This document shows positions 22,834-34,700 of a stretch of 60,000 nt of DNA, piece by piece. Source of the DNA: Cryptomeria japonica (taxonomy: Eukaryota; Streptophyta; Pinopsida; Cupressales; Cupressaceae); NCBI RefSeq assembly GCF_030272615.1, contig NC_081414.1, positions 336,307,927 through 336,367,926 of the forward strand, given 5' to 3'. A program made the translations under genes and the position numbers. Under the pieces are notes generated by a model. It was not told where the DNA came from and did no database searches. It worked only from the letters and a program-made list of their open reading frames with translations. Every line of letters begins with the position of its first letter. Position 1 is the first letter of the stretch.

Positions 22834-23084
22834 TGGATTGGTACAATGTTAGATTTAGGATTCCATTTGGTTCGATTCTAGATTTAGAATTATAATTAGG
22901 ATTGGAATCAAAATAGTAGGCCCAATTCAATAAGGATTAGGGTTCATTTTGGTTTATTATTAGGGACAAGATTTTATTTGGTTTAAAATATAGTAGGCCT
23001 GATTATATAAGGAATAGGGTTCATTTTGGTTTTCTATTAGGGTTAGGGTTAAGGGTTAGGTTTAGGATTATAGTTAGGGTTTTC
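22834..23084. repeat. left part of TTAGGG-like degenerate array
   Basis: ggattagggttcattttggttt-type sequence passes into agggttagggttaagggttagg and ends aggattatagttaggg-TTTTC. The array resumes at 42390 in the same phase and orientation, so this is the left side of one array split by the 19.3-kb insertion. Confidence 0.8.
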
Positions 23085-23237
23085 TGATGCAGAGCCAGGC
23101 AACAAACTAGGTGAAAACCTTCTCTCACCCACAACTACTATGTCCAAAAAAAATTATTTTGTTTTTTCAAGGTGTGAACAAAACACCTACCAAATGCTCA
23201 ACTTACACAACAATTTGTGTGACCGGATCCATACCGG
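23085..23237 (+). repeat. left terminal inverted repeat
   Basis: 153 bp, starting TGATG and ending ACCGGATCCATACCGG. It is the inverted copy of 42237-42389 without gaps, at about 92% identity. The long identical block ACTAGGTGAAAACC and following bases is unmistakable. Confidence 0.92.
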
Positions 23238-23339
23238 ATCAAGCTCCCAAGGAGAGAGGAGAACACATTTGCTTCAAAACATAATTGTCAGATTGTCAAT
23301 TCACCTGATTCCTATGGACTTCCAGAGAGAGGAGAAGCC

Positions 23340-23726
23340 TTGATGATGAGGAGAACATTGTTGATGGTACCAAGCAATATTGAACCTCCACAAAGGAAGA
23401 CACTCTTTCGGACCACATGCAAAGTAGGAGGCAAGGTATGTAAGGTTATAATAGATTCAAGTTCAACTAAAAATTTAGTATCCTTAGAAATGGTAGAGAA
23501 ACTAAAATTGAGAAGAATTCCTCATCCATTTCCATATAAAGTTTCTTGGCTTACTAAAGGAAAACAAACCTTGGTAGAAGAGCAATCATGGGTTGCATTT
23601 CAAATAGGAGCATACAAAGACAAAATTCTGTTTGATATTGTTGAGATGGATGCATGTCATCTTCTTTTTGGGAGACCATGGCAATATGACCTCAAGGCCC
23701 GTCATGATGGACACAAGAACACCTAA
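23340..23726 (+). pseudogene. Ty3/gypsy aspartic protease
   Basis: The segment begins MMMRRTLLMV and contains GKVCKVIIDSSSTKNLVS, the retropepsin D-S/T-x-S/T block, then WVAFQIGAYKDKILFDIVEM and HLLFGRPWQYD, the second conserved region. Retropepsins process the polyprotein. No gag precedes it: the left TIR ends only about 100 bp upstream. The frame stops at 23724-23726. Confidence 0.85.
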
Positions 23727-23875
23727 TCCATCACCAAAGATGAAAAGGTGATTGAATTGATACCCCTACCTGATAACAGTGAGGATTAGAAGGAAAAGGA
23801 GGCCAAGATCATGATCATGGAAGGAAAAGAGTTCTCAAGGCAATCAAGGAAGAGGGAACACCTTGTTTTGCAGTA

Positions 23876-25330
23876 ATGTTAGTACCAATGCAAGAAGAAG
23901 AGCCCATTTCAGATGGAAAAGTAGAAAAGAAAAGGGTGACAGTCCTTGAGGAGGTGGAGGAAATGTTGAGCAAATACAAGGACATAGTAGCAGAAGAGTT
24001 GCCAAGAACCCTACCACCAATAAGGGAGATAAGTCATTGCATTGATTTCATTCCTGGTGCCACCCTACCAAACAAGCCAGACTACCAAATGAGTCCCCAA
24101 CAAAATGAAGAAGTTGCAAGGTAGATCCAAGAGTTGCTTGATAAAGGTTTGATAGGGAAGAGCTTGAGACCTTGTGCAATCCCTACTATCTTAGCACCAA
24201 AGAAGGAGGGAACATGGAGATTGTGCACTAATTCCCAGGCCATTAACAAGATAATGATCAGGTATAGATTCCCTATGCCTAGAATAGAAGATTTGCTTGA
24301 TTGTTTAGGAGGTGCAAGGTATTATTCCAAGATTGATTTAAAAAGTGGTTATCACCAAATAAGGATTAGAGCCAGTGATGAATGGAAAAATGTGTTTAAA
24401 ACAAAAGAAGGATTGTATGAATGGAGGGTGATGCCATTTGGGTTGTCAAATGCCCCTAGCACTTTTATGAGACTCATGAATGAGGTGTTGAAGGAGTTCA
24501 TTGGTAAGTTTGTCATAGTGTATCCAAATGACATCCTAGTGTTTAACAAGACAAAGGAGGAGCACCTATAACATTTGGATATAGTCTTGAGAAGGTTGAA
24601 TGAAAATAAAATAATGATAAACATGGAAAAGTGTGTGCTTTTGTAGGAAGAATTGACTTACCTTGGGTTTGTGATTTCTAGAGGAAATCTAAAAATGGAT
24701 GTTCATAAAGTGAATGCCATTCTCACATGGTCAACTCCTAGAACAATTGGTGGTGTAAGGAGTTTTCATGGCCTAGCTACCTTTTATAGGAAGTTTATCA
24801 TGAATTTTAGCCAGAATTGTGCTCCCATGTTAGAGACCATAAGGGGTGGACAAAAGTGCAAATTTTCATGGACCAAGGAGGCGGATGAAGCATTTGAAAT
24901 GCCAAAGAAAAAGGTATCACAACAACCAGTTCTTACCTTACCGAATTTTGACAAAATATTTCAGATTGAATGTGATGCAAGTCATTTGGCAATAGGTGCA
25001 GTACTTAGTCAGGAAGGTAGGCCAATTGTATTTTTTAATAAAAAATTGAATGATGCTAAAAATAAATATTCTTCCTAAGATTTGGAGATGTATGCATTGG
25101 TTTAGGCACTAAAGAAGTGGAGGCATTATTTGCTTCCCAAAGAGTTTGTTGTGTATACAAATAATCGGGCACTAAGCTTCCTAAATAGTTAGGAGAAATT
25201 GAGAAATAGGCATATGAAGTGGGTTGAGTCCATTCAGGCCTACACCTTAACAATCAAACACAAGAAAGGTCTCTCAAACATAGTTGCAGATGCTCTTAGA
25301 CGGAGGGTACTAATAGTTTTAGAAATCTAG
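23876..25330 (+). pseudogene. Ty3/gypsy reverse transcriptase and RNase H
   Basis: Fragments in order: PRTLPPIREISHCIDFIPGA and NKPDYQMSPQQNEE (pre-RT), [70 protein letters not shown], then YPNDILVF where the catalytic YxDD should be. RNase H blocks follow (TYLGFVISRG, FHGLATFYRKFI, ECDASHLAIGAVLSQEGRPI). In-frame stops include TAG 24122, TAA 24569 and TAA 25076. The YPND change at 24521-24532 alone would abolish polymerase activity. Confidence 0.92.
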
Positions 25331-25507
25331 TTGGAGAGTGTAGGAGTTGATTCCCTCAAGGGTATGTATGCTGCAGATGAAGATTTCAAAGACATCTACA
25401 AGGTATGCACTGAGTTTGGTAGCCGATATCATTTAGAGCATTCTGATTATTTGATTCAAGATGGTCTTCTTTTCAAAGGATGCCAATTATGAATCCCTAA
25501 ATGTTCA

Positions 25508-26581
25508 ATGAGGGATAACATAATTAAGGAGAAACATAGTGGTTGTATGGGGGGACACTTTGGATTAGACAAAACTCTTGAGTTGGTGAGAAGATTTTAT
25601 CATTGGCCTAAATTGCAGACAAATGTCAAAATATTTGTGGATTCATGTGTGGTGTGTCAAAAGGACAAAGGGACAACAACAAATGCAAGACTATGCTAGC
25701 CATTGCCCATTCCTTCAAGACCTTGGGAAAGTGTGAACATGGATTTTGTGATGGGTTTGCCAAGAACTCAAAAAGGTTTTGACAGTGGTTTTGTGGTTGT
25801 TGACAGGTTTAGCAAGATGGTACATTTTTTGCCATGCAAGAGCACAAGTGATGCTACATATGTTGCAAACCTTTTCTTTAATGAAGTTGTGAGAATACGA
25901 TGGATTACCCTTGAACATTGTGTCAGACAGAGCTGTGAAATTTGTAGGACATTTTTGGAGGACTTTATGGAGGAATTTAGGCACAAACTTGTCTTTTAGT
26001 TCAACTTATCATCCCCAAATGGATGGCCAAATAGAAGTGGTCAATAGGTCACTCGAAAATTTGCTAAGGTGCCTCACTAAGCAGCATGGTGAAAAGTGGG
26101 ATTCAATCATCTCCCAAGAAGAATATGCCTATAATGATTCTGTCAATAAGAGTACTGAAAGGAGCCCTTTCCAAATTGTCTATGGACTGAATCTAAGAGG
26201 TGTGCTAGAATTAAGGAATCTACCCTCAACTAAACATATCAATGCTTGTGGAAAATAATTTGCTGAAGGAATAAATGAGATTCATGACCAAGTCCGAATG
26301 CAATTGCAAAGAAGTACAAAGAAGTACAAGGAGCAAGCTACCAGAAGAAAGAGAGATGTGAAGTTCCAAGTTGGAGACATGGTATGGGCCAATCTGATAA
26401 AGGAGAGATTGCCAAAAGGGAAACACACAAGTCTCATGATGAGAAAGGTTGGACCTTGTCCAATACTCAATAAGTTTGGGAAAAATACATATGAAATCCA
26501 ACTACCTTCAAATATAGGTATATCTCCAATCTTTAATGTTGTAGATCTGACACCATTCAAAGGTACAATGCATGAAGATGG
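25508..26581 (+). pseudogene. Ty3/gypsy integrase, cut by nested insertion
   Basis: The zinc-binding domain reads EKHSGCMGGHFG...CVVCQKDK. The catalytic core has [11 protein letters not shown] (first Asp), then a frameshift near 25900, then STYHPQMDGQIEVVNR (Glu block). The C-terminal part reads FQVGDMVWANL, VGPCPILNKFG and FNVVDLTPF. The frame is then cut at 26581 by the copia-like element, whose other side is 40601. Confidence 0.9.
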
Positions 26582-27363
26582 TGTTAGGATTAATGATAGT
26601 CCCAAAGATACTAAGAGGGGGGGGGGGGGGGGTGAATAAGTATCTAACCAGTAGCAGAATATTTAACCTTATTAAGAACTTTGCATTCCAAAATAGTGTA
26701 CCGGTAAATAAGAATTAATGTAGTAAAAAGGACAGTAAAGACAACATAGAAAACACACCATAACACAAGATGTTTAATGAGGAAACTTGGTGTGGGAAAA
26801 ACCTCAGTGGGATTTGTGACCCACAATATTCACTCACTGGCCAATGAATAAATATTACTTACAATGAGGGGCCTACACATGCAGGAAGGCAAACTACCTA
26901 GAGCTCACTACGCAATAAGAGTCACACTGACTATAAAAGTGGATTGTGAAATCCAATACAATGTACTACTTCAAATCAGCATCAACTATGCCAAGTTCAG
27001 TACCGGTTTAAGCTCATTCTATAACCAAAACCTTTGTTGTCACTTATATCACCTTATACATAATTCACAATTTTTTTCTCTCACAAATGACCTATAAGAT
27101 CTCATACATATATATGAGTTTTTTACAATATGCCTTGTCATCTTTACAAAAGATTATTACAATTAAATACAATAAAAACAAGTTTATTCCCTGTCAGTTG
27201 GGGTGTCGATATGCATTGTTGCCGCTGCCGGTGAAGTGTCTGCCGATGTATGTAGATGTCTATGCCAGTGCCGGTGGCTTTACCAGATGAGTGCCAGAAG
27301 GTTGCCAGTTGGTTTCCATCAATGAAAACACCATCATTCTCATAAGAGTGTAGAGTGCCAACA
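26582..27363 (-). repeat. 3' LTR of copia-like element (782 bp)
   Basis: It matches 39857-40600 along its length, with a 38-bp extra segment near 26650-26688 that accounts for most of the length difference. It has a 16-G tract (26617-26632) before TGAATAAG, where the other LTR has 11 G. Confidence 0.92.
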
Positions 27364-27382
27364 ATCTCCCCCTTTGGCATTG
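27364..27382 (-). other. polypurine tract
   Basis: Minus strand CAATGCCAAAGGGGGAGAT directly before the 3' LTR. It is the same motif as before the copia LTR at 741-752. It primes plus-strand DNA synthesis. Confidence 0.88.
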
Positions 27383-27724
27383 ATGGCAATACTCATGAGA
27401 AAAATCCAAAAAGTGAAGTCCAAAAGGTTACCAAAAATATGTGCTCCCCCTGAGCAGATGATCTCCTCTGACTAAACATTTTTCTCTGTCCACTACTTCC
27501 CCTTTGACATCAATGACAAAGGTTGTCAAAATTTGTCAAATGAGTGCAAAATTTTCACCTTAAAGTTGAAATATGTCTACCAAAACCAAATTTAAACTCT
27601 GCATGAATATGTTGCTATCGTTTAAGGTTGCCTGAGTCTATTGGATCGTGCCAGTGAGATGATACATATGCTCTTCCGGTGATCTTTCCCCTTGAACTAA
27701 TGCCTTAGAGATCTCATTCCTCAG

Positions 27725-29537
27725 AGAGATAAGATTGTCCAGCTTGGGACCAATTTTGTATTTAAGCTCTCTTGCATTAGCCTTAATCCTTTCCTTATCT
27801 TTCTCAAATTTCTCCAACTTCTCCTCAAAACCTGCTATTTATTGCTCAATAACTGATATAGGTTCAAATGAACCAATTATATTATCAGCTATGCCATCTA
27901 TCTCCTTATGTACACTGCTTATTTCCTTTTCTATGTCCTTTGTCAACAGATGTGGCTTGCATGTTTCTCTGTACAACTCTTTATATTCCAAAATTGTAGT
28001 ATTCAGTGCTGATACAAGTGTGTTTATGTGTTTTGTGCACTTCTTTATTGTATCCTCAAAGAATTTATCCTTTTCCTTCTCAATTTTCTCTTTGAATGTG
28101 TCCTCATTCACCTTATCAACTATTATTACATTTTTAGTAATGAATTTGGACAATGTGTCTAGTTGACTTAAAGAATCCTTTACATGATCTATATTATATT
28201 TTAGTGCAATCAACTTAAGTATTGGTATTGTGTCATCAATTGCTATGTAAGCCAATGCATTACAATTAGTTATCTTCTTGATAGAGTCCAGGAGTACCTT
28301 TGTCACATTAGTAGGCCTTAATTCACTTAATGAAGTACCAGATGTCTGACCAACTACCTTGATTACCTCTATGCTTCCAACATTTGTAACCATTTTGCTT
28401 GTGTTATCCTCTGATGGATTAGTTTGAGTTTGCATTTCAACTAGCAATGGTTTGGTTTTCTCAGTGATTACCGGTTTCACTACCTCAATATGTACCTGTG
28501 CCTCTGTAGGTTTCCCTGTCGGTTTCTCTGTATGCACAACTACCGGTATCTCTGTCTTAGTAGGTTTCTCAGTGTTAATATCTATACCATCAGTATTCAT
28601 TCTAGTATCCAATGGTTGTTCAGTTTGTAATGTTTTCTTTGTTTGGATTTCAACCTCAACAGTCTCTCCTGGTTGTTCAACAGTGTTTCCACTGTCAACA
28701 ATGTTATCCTTGACCTTTGTATTGTCCTCATCCACAACAATGTTCACTTCCCGAGTATCTACATTCATGGTGAATAGAATTTTAGAATCAAGATTAGTGT
28801 CATCATGTGTGATACCTTCACTTTCAATAACCGATGGATCATTAGCATGTATCAGTGCAATATCCAAGGGTGGTGGTAAGTTGTTAGTTATTTTGATGTT
28901 TGGTATTCCACCAACTTTACCTTTCCCTTTGTCCTTATCCTTCTGATATACCTTGAATGTTTTCTTCGGCCTGTTCAATTCTTCTTGTTTTTCTTTTTCA
29001 ATAAAAAAATATCTCATTTATTAGTCGTTTCCTCTACAATCTCATTTATTCTGCCTGCCATCAAACTCACTTGCTGATGACTACTAGCAAAAATGAATCT
29101 ATTAGCTTCACAAATCAGGTCATCAATCTCTTCTTTTGAGTTAACTGGATGTACAACTAGAAGTTTTTCAACCTTAAGTTTCTTGTCCAATTCCATTACT
29201 GTAATCCTCTTTGCATCTAACCTTCTATATAATTCATTAGGCAAGTCATCCACAACATTAAGACTTTCTTATATATGTCCAGATGTAAGATAATACTATT
29301 TTCAATGCTTTCTTTTTTTGAATCCGTGAATGTGTTATACAATTTTCTCACATTAGCCAAATTACTGTCATCAGTTATTTGATTTAGCAAATTATCCAAT
29401 GGTGGTATAACCTGTTTCTATTTCTTCTTGGGAGTTAGTTTCTTTGCCAGTTGCCTTACTGCCTGTTGTTTCTTCCTTAAACTCCTTTTTCTCTTTGGTG
29501 GAGGAGAGGGTACCGGTGAAGGTTTTCTCTTCCTTTC
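27725..29537 (-). pseudogene. unrecognised retroelement protein, C-terminal part
   Basis: Minus-strand continuation on the other side of the nested insertion: a very basic stretch (PPPKRKRSLRKKQQ near 29500), helical segments (29253-29014: LDKKLKVEKLLVV), and a 392-codon open frame at 29017-27839. That frame has a Lys-rich start (KDKDKGKGKVGG), a low-complexity Thr/Glu/Pro-rich middle and a helical C-terminus (VNEDTFKEKIEKEKDKFFED). No recognised domain. The long open frame in otherwise decayed sequence suggests recent coding function. Confidence 0.5.
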
Positions 29538-30612
29538 TGTAGCATCCTAAAATTGCGACACTTGCAATTTCGACTGCATTTGGGTCTTCATGATGGCGGC
29601 ACAACGTTGAAACTGAATGGAGACCCCAAAACCTGTTTACGACACCAAAAACTGCATTTTCTGCACCTTGGCCTGATCCTTCCTTGCACCCTGCTGTCCC
29701 GAGAGGTGGGACCATGGCACCCAGTGCCCTGGTCCCTGGCCCTATTTTGGGCCCGGTCTCTTTTGGGCATCGGGTCTTTAAGTTTGCAATTCGGGAAATA
29801 ATGTTTCCTGGTCAGCCTAAGGTCGGAAAAATCAGTCTATCAGCCCTAATTGACAAGTATATAAACTACATTTCCCCTCCCATTTGAGGAAGGTAAAGAA
29901 AGAGGAAGAAAATGAGCAAGAACAAGACACGGAAGCGATATTCAAACATTCAAGCATTCAAGCATTCAAGCATTCCTTCAAGCAATTGAGCATTCTAAGT
30001 CTCCATTCAAGGCTAGGTGTTGCATTCAAGACAAGGATTCAACCATTGAAGAGGAGATCACTTACAACATACAAAATACAACATTCATTACACCTTCGCA
30101 TGTAAGAATACAAACATTCTTACAACAAGGTTGCAGGTATGCGGCTGTAATTGAAGATCTGGAATCCTTGTGCAGAGACGAACAGATCCCCCTTCATTTC
30201 GCAGATTTTTTGGAGGACCGTGTGCACGCCGGGCGCCATCGTCCAATCAACTTTCGCTCAAATTTGCAGAACAGCACCGTCTCGACATTTTACTGCTAAT
30301 TCCAGGTCCGCAGCTTCATCCCATATCCCTATCTCTGCTTATAAGCGAATCTTTCCTACTTTACATGCATTCCTAGTTCAATCTTTCTATCTACATTCTT
30401 TACAAAAGAGGGTATCCTTGATGTCACAACCCTTGAAACTCATTTAGAATCCAATCTTGCATTGCGTGGGATTGGATCTTGTGGGTTTCAACCCCTCTTT
30501 TGAATGTAAAGTCTCTCCTAAGTGAAAACCATCAACCCTAGTGACTCTCCCTTCTCTCTCCTTGGAGATTGGGGAGGGGAGAACAACTAGGGTTCGATTT
30601 TTCCGCTTTACA
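29538..30612 (+). repeat. 5' LTR of gag-only element (1,075 bp)
   Basis: TGTAGCATCC...CGCTTTACA. It contains a TATA box (29858-29865), two hairpin motifs (29708-29736, 30215-30244) and a short run of 10-bp caagcattca units near 29945-29975, where it has two more units than the 3' LTR. Confidence 0.93.
29858..29865 (+). promoter_or_regulatory. TATA box of gag-only element
   Basis: TATATAAA, 320 bp into the LTR and conserved in both LTRs. It is the likely start of the U3/R boundary and of the element transcript. Confidence 0.65.
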
Positions 30613-30614
30613 TT

Positions 30615-30634
30615 TTGGTGAACCTGACGTGAAC
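30615..30634 (+). other. primer-binding site of gag-only element
   Basis: TTGGTGAACCTGACGTGAAC follows the 5' LTR end by two bases. The TGG start fits complementarity to a tRNA CCA end. I cannot name the tRNA with confidence; it is not the initiator Met type used by the enclosing element. Confidence 0.7.
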
Positions 30635-31018
30635 ATCCTCATTCTGATTATTCATGGTTAGATCTGAAAATTTTGCTTTCCTAATTATATTTCCATGTTT
30701 GATCTTTTGCAAATTTTAGAGGTTGATTGCATAAAAACCCTAAAATTTTCTTTTTAAGTAATTAAACTTGTGAAATGTTTAATTGTTAATGCTTGTTTCA
30801 AATCTACCCTTCTATTGCAAATTGTCAATTCATATTTGTGCTTTAATTTTGAAAATTAAGTGGTTAAGTGTCAAAACCCTAATTTTTAAAAACCTTCTTG
30901 ATTCAACCTTTGACTGATAATTTCACTAATCAAAACACTTCCAAATCGGCTATAACTTTGGATTCCACAATAAAATCACAATATCTTTCATCCCTGAAAG
31001 TTTGGAAAAAAGTTGCGA

Positions 31019-31072
31019 GGACCGTGTGCACCCTGAGTGCCCTCGTCCCCGACATTTTTTCCGAAATTTCGG
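31019..31072 (+). other. leader hairpin motif, copy 1, with palindrome
   Basis: 30-nt GGAC...GTCC block (31019-31048) with an inner GCAC/GTGC stem, followed after 12 nt by the perfect palindrome CCGAAATTTCGG (31061-31072). It lies between PBS and gag, where retroelement RNA packaging and dimerisation signals usually sit. Confidence 0.6.
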
Positions 31073-31639
31073 GAGCTAGATCTTACTGTATTTTTCTGCT
31101 AAAAACCAAAATTTTGGCTGATTTAATCAATTTTAACACCTTCAAAATTAAAGTCAAAGTTGGTCTAGTGATTGCTTGGATTGAGGCTTCTAATCATTCA
31201 AAAATTGTTGAAATTGAAATTCATATCAAAATTGTGTTCCTTACTGTCCTAAATCTGAAAAGTGTGTTAGCATTCATTCAAAATTTCAGTGCTTTATTCA
31301 AATTTTTACAATTTGTGACTTTTGAAATTAGGTGTTTAATTGCGGCAACCTTGATTTCCACTTTCAAATTTGAATTTTGCATGAAATTGAGTCAACTTTT
31401 AAATTTCAAAGCCTGCTTTGCTTTTAGCATCCCTCTAAAATCATAAAATTCAAAATTTCAGTTTCCCTCTCTTTTTCAAAATTTAAATTTTACATTTTTC
31501 AACAATCTTGGTAGGGTTCAATTTTGAGATTGCAACTTTAATTTGGCCTATCTACAGATCGTAAAATCACTCAATTTTTTCAGATTAGTTTTAAAATCAT
31601 CATAACTGTCATCCCTGAAAATTTCAAAAAAAGTTGCGA

Positions 31640-31693
31640 GGACTGTGTGCACTCCGTTCGCCACGGTCCCGGACATTTTTTTCGAAATTTCGG
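31640..31693 (+). other. leader hairpin motif, copy 2
   Basis: 30-nt GGACTGTG...CACGGTCC (31640-31669) forms an 8-bp outer stem with one G-U pair. It is followed by TCGAAATTTCGG, one base from the palindrome of copy 1. It is preceded, like copy 1, by AAAAAAGTTGCGA. Confidence 0.6.
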
Positions 31694-31797
31694 GAGATTG
31701 TCCTGATTGCATTTAATAGCTTAAATCTAGGAGATTGGCTGGTTTTATTGAAATTTGCTACCTCTAAAATTCAAAATCTTCTCTCTTTCTTTAGTGC

Positions 31798-34700
31798 ATG
31801 AGTTTTACAACAATAAGTCCTACTTACATTATTCCCGTTAGACAAAGCCTTAGAATTAAGTCTTTCCAAGGTGTAATTACTGAGGAGATGGAACCTAATT
31901 TGAATAGCCTTTTTAATGAGGACATGGGTAATTCCTCTAATCCTCTTAATGATGAAGAAGCTCTCCATGAGGTTTCTGTAGAACAACTTTCAAAATTGGA
32001 TAACCAATTTGATGATTTTCGATAATGGATGTCTCAAGAATACCCCGATAGTGAAGCTCTTTCATTAATTGAGGGTCTAAAATGTATGGTTCAAAGTGAT
32101 AAGAATGGAATTGATATTTTGCGTGGTATTGCACACATTGTGGATTCAAATGTGTTGCCTATGAAAAGTTGTGCCGAAACCTTAGGTTATACACAACCTC
32201 CTACTCAAGTTAATCATTCTATTCCTTTGACAACTTCTATTGCTAGTATACCTACTTTTACATCAAACATAATGACTACTTCAATACAAGACATTCCACC
32301 TATGATCACCAGTCATGGGGGCAATCCCTCTTCTTCAATCAACCCTCTTCCTTCATTCAATCCGACTTCTTCATTCATTCCTTCAATGAGTGTCCCTATT
32401 ATATCTCCACAAATGAACATGACGCAAGGGGGCAATTCATTTAACCCTTCCATTCCTCCTTGTAGTGTTCCTCCTTTCCAATCATCTCCTATGACTAACT
32501 ATCATAGTGTCCCACCACCTTACTCTCTACCTTCTTTCAATAACATAATACCTCCATCACAATCTAACACGTCTAATATGAACTCTTCGACTGAAGTGAC
32601 CATTAACAATCTTGCACAAACTGTCTCCTCTTTACAGCAACAAATTGCCTCTATGAATCAATCTAAGTTTAGTGTGCCCACATTTGATGTTGCGAGCCCA
32701 CTTTCTCTTGACATTGTTCGAGCTATCCCCCCTAAACATGTTGAAATTCCACATTTGGAGCTTTATAATGGTAAGGGTGATCCTCTAACACATGTTAAGA
32801 CCTTTCAAACAATATGTACTGATTTTGCTTATGACCAAAGGTTGCTTGCAAAACTGTTTACTAGAACATTAAGAGATAAAGCCCTACAATGGTATTGCTC
32901 GTTGCCTTCTTATTCTATTACTTCATTCGAACAACTTGCAAATGCTTTTATTCAACAATTTCAAAACAATATAAGTCCTAAAGTTACTTTGATTGATTTA
33001 ATGCATTGTAAACAAGGTGTTAAAGAAAAAGTGACTGATTTCATTGGTAGATATAAGCATTTGTATGCTCAAATTTCTTTTCCAGTACCTGACAATGATA
33101 TTCAAAGAATCTTTATTTCTAATTTACAAAAAGATATTAGAGAAAAACTTCTGTTTTCTGAGTTTACTTCTTTCCAACAGTTGTGCGCAACTCTTCACAA
33201 TTATCAACTGACTGTGAGTCAAATGGAACAAGCAAATCCTATGGCTCCGAGTGATAAGGGTGATAGTAGTCAACAACCATTTGGGAAGTTTAAACCGAAC
33301 AGAGAGTCCATTAAATTCAATGAAAACATCATCAACAACAATGTGAATGCGGCATCAGGTGTGCCTCCTATTTCTAAGTTTTTCAAGAAAGAAAGAAAGT
33401 TTACTCCTTTGAATGAATCATTGCATAGTATTATGAATAAGTTATTGGAACAAAATGTGCTTACTCTTCCTCCTATAAAGCAAATAGATCCTGCAAAGAT
33501 TAATTCACCCTATTTTGATAACAAATCTTTTTGTCAATTTCATCGTCATCCTGGGCATGATACTGAAAAATGTTTTGCTTTAAAAGGTAAAATTCAAGAT
33601 TTGATTGATAATAATACTATCTCTGTTTCTGGTGTGAATGATAAAGGCAATACATCTGTAGCTCCTCCTAACCAAAATCTTAAGATTTTTACTGATCCAT
33701 TACCTTCTCATACCTCTAATGCGATTGATACTAATGATTCCTCTGTCTCACCTGATGATCTTGTGTCTATGACTCCGAATGTGATTAACTTTGTAGAGCA
33801 ACAGAAAATCCCTAAAGAACCTTCCATCACCTTTGATTCTAGTGAAACTATCAGGGCACCTGATGGTCCTCTATATATAGTTGCAAAAATTAAGAATACG
33901 CCTTGCCGTGGAGTGCTTATTGATCCTTCTTGTATGGTTAATATCATTACTGAAGAATTTCTTTTTACTTTGCAATTGAATCAAGTGATCTATGATGAAA
34001 CAAATGTGGTTGTGAAACTATTTGATGCATTTTCTTCTCCTGCAATTGGTTCTATTACATTACCTATTGAGGTCCATAACAAATCCCTTGATGTGGACTT
34101 TGCTATTATTCCATCATCCGAACAATTTCGTGTGAAGCTAGGCTATCCTTGGCTATATTCCATGAAAGCTATTGCTTCTCCTATTCACAAGTGTTTGAAA
34201 TTTCCCCATAATGGTGAAGTTGTTACTGTCAATCATAGTCTCTTTAAACCAGCTGAAAGAACTTCTAGCGTTCCTATTGATTATTTTTGGCCTAAACAAT
34301 TCCAATCTCTTCCTCTGCGAACTGATCATCTTTTCAAATCTTATCAAAAGTGGAAGAAAGATATGATCCTATCTCTAAGTGAACCTAGAACACCCAAACT
34401 TGACATTCTTGTCGTTCTTGAGAAGGAAGTTCTTCCTTTGAAAGATAAAACTAATGTCTTTCCTCAAGAAGATTCCCAACCCATTCCTATGAATGTGACT
34501 ATGCCTATATCTAATAAACTTCCTAAAAGTAGACCTATACCTCCTCGTCATAATGGACTTGGTCTCCTTCCTAAACCGAATATTCCTCCTCCTTCCTCTT
34601 ATGGAGAGAAGAGACCTTCCTCTTCTCCTATTGTTCAACCTAAGAGACCATAACCTAAACACCCAAGTGAAAAGGATGAGAACATTCCTCCTCCTCAATC

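Noticed and set aside
27839-28946. Plus-strand Ser/Val-rich frames at 27735-28166 and 28452-28946
   Set aside because: Antisense shadows of the minus-strand retroelement protein; the minus strand is supported by PBS, PPT and LTR orientation.
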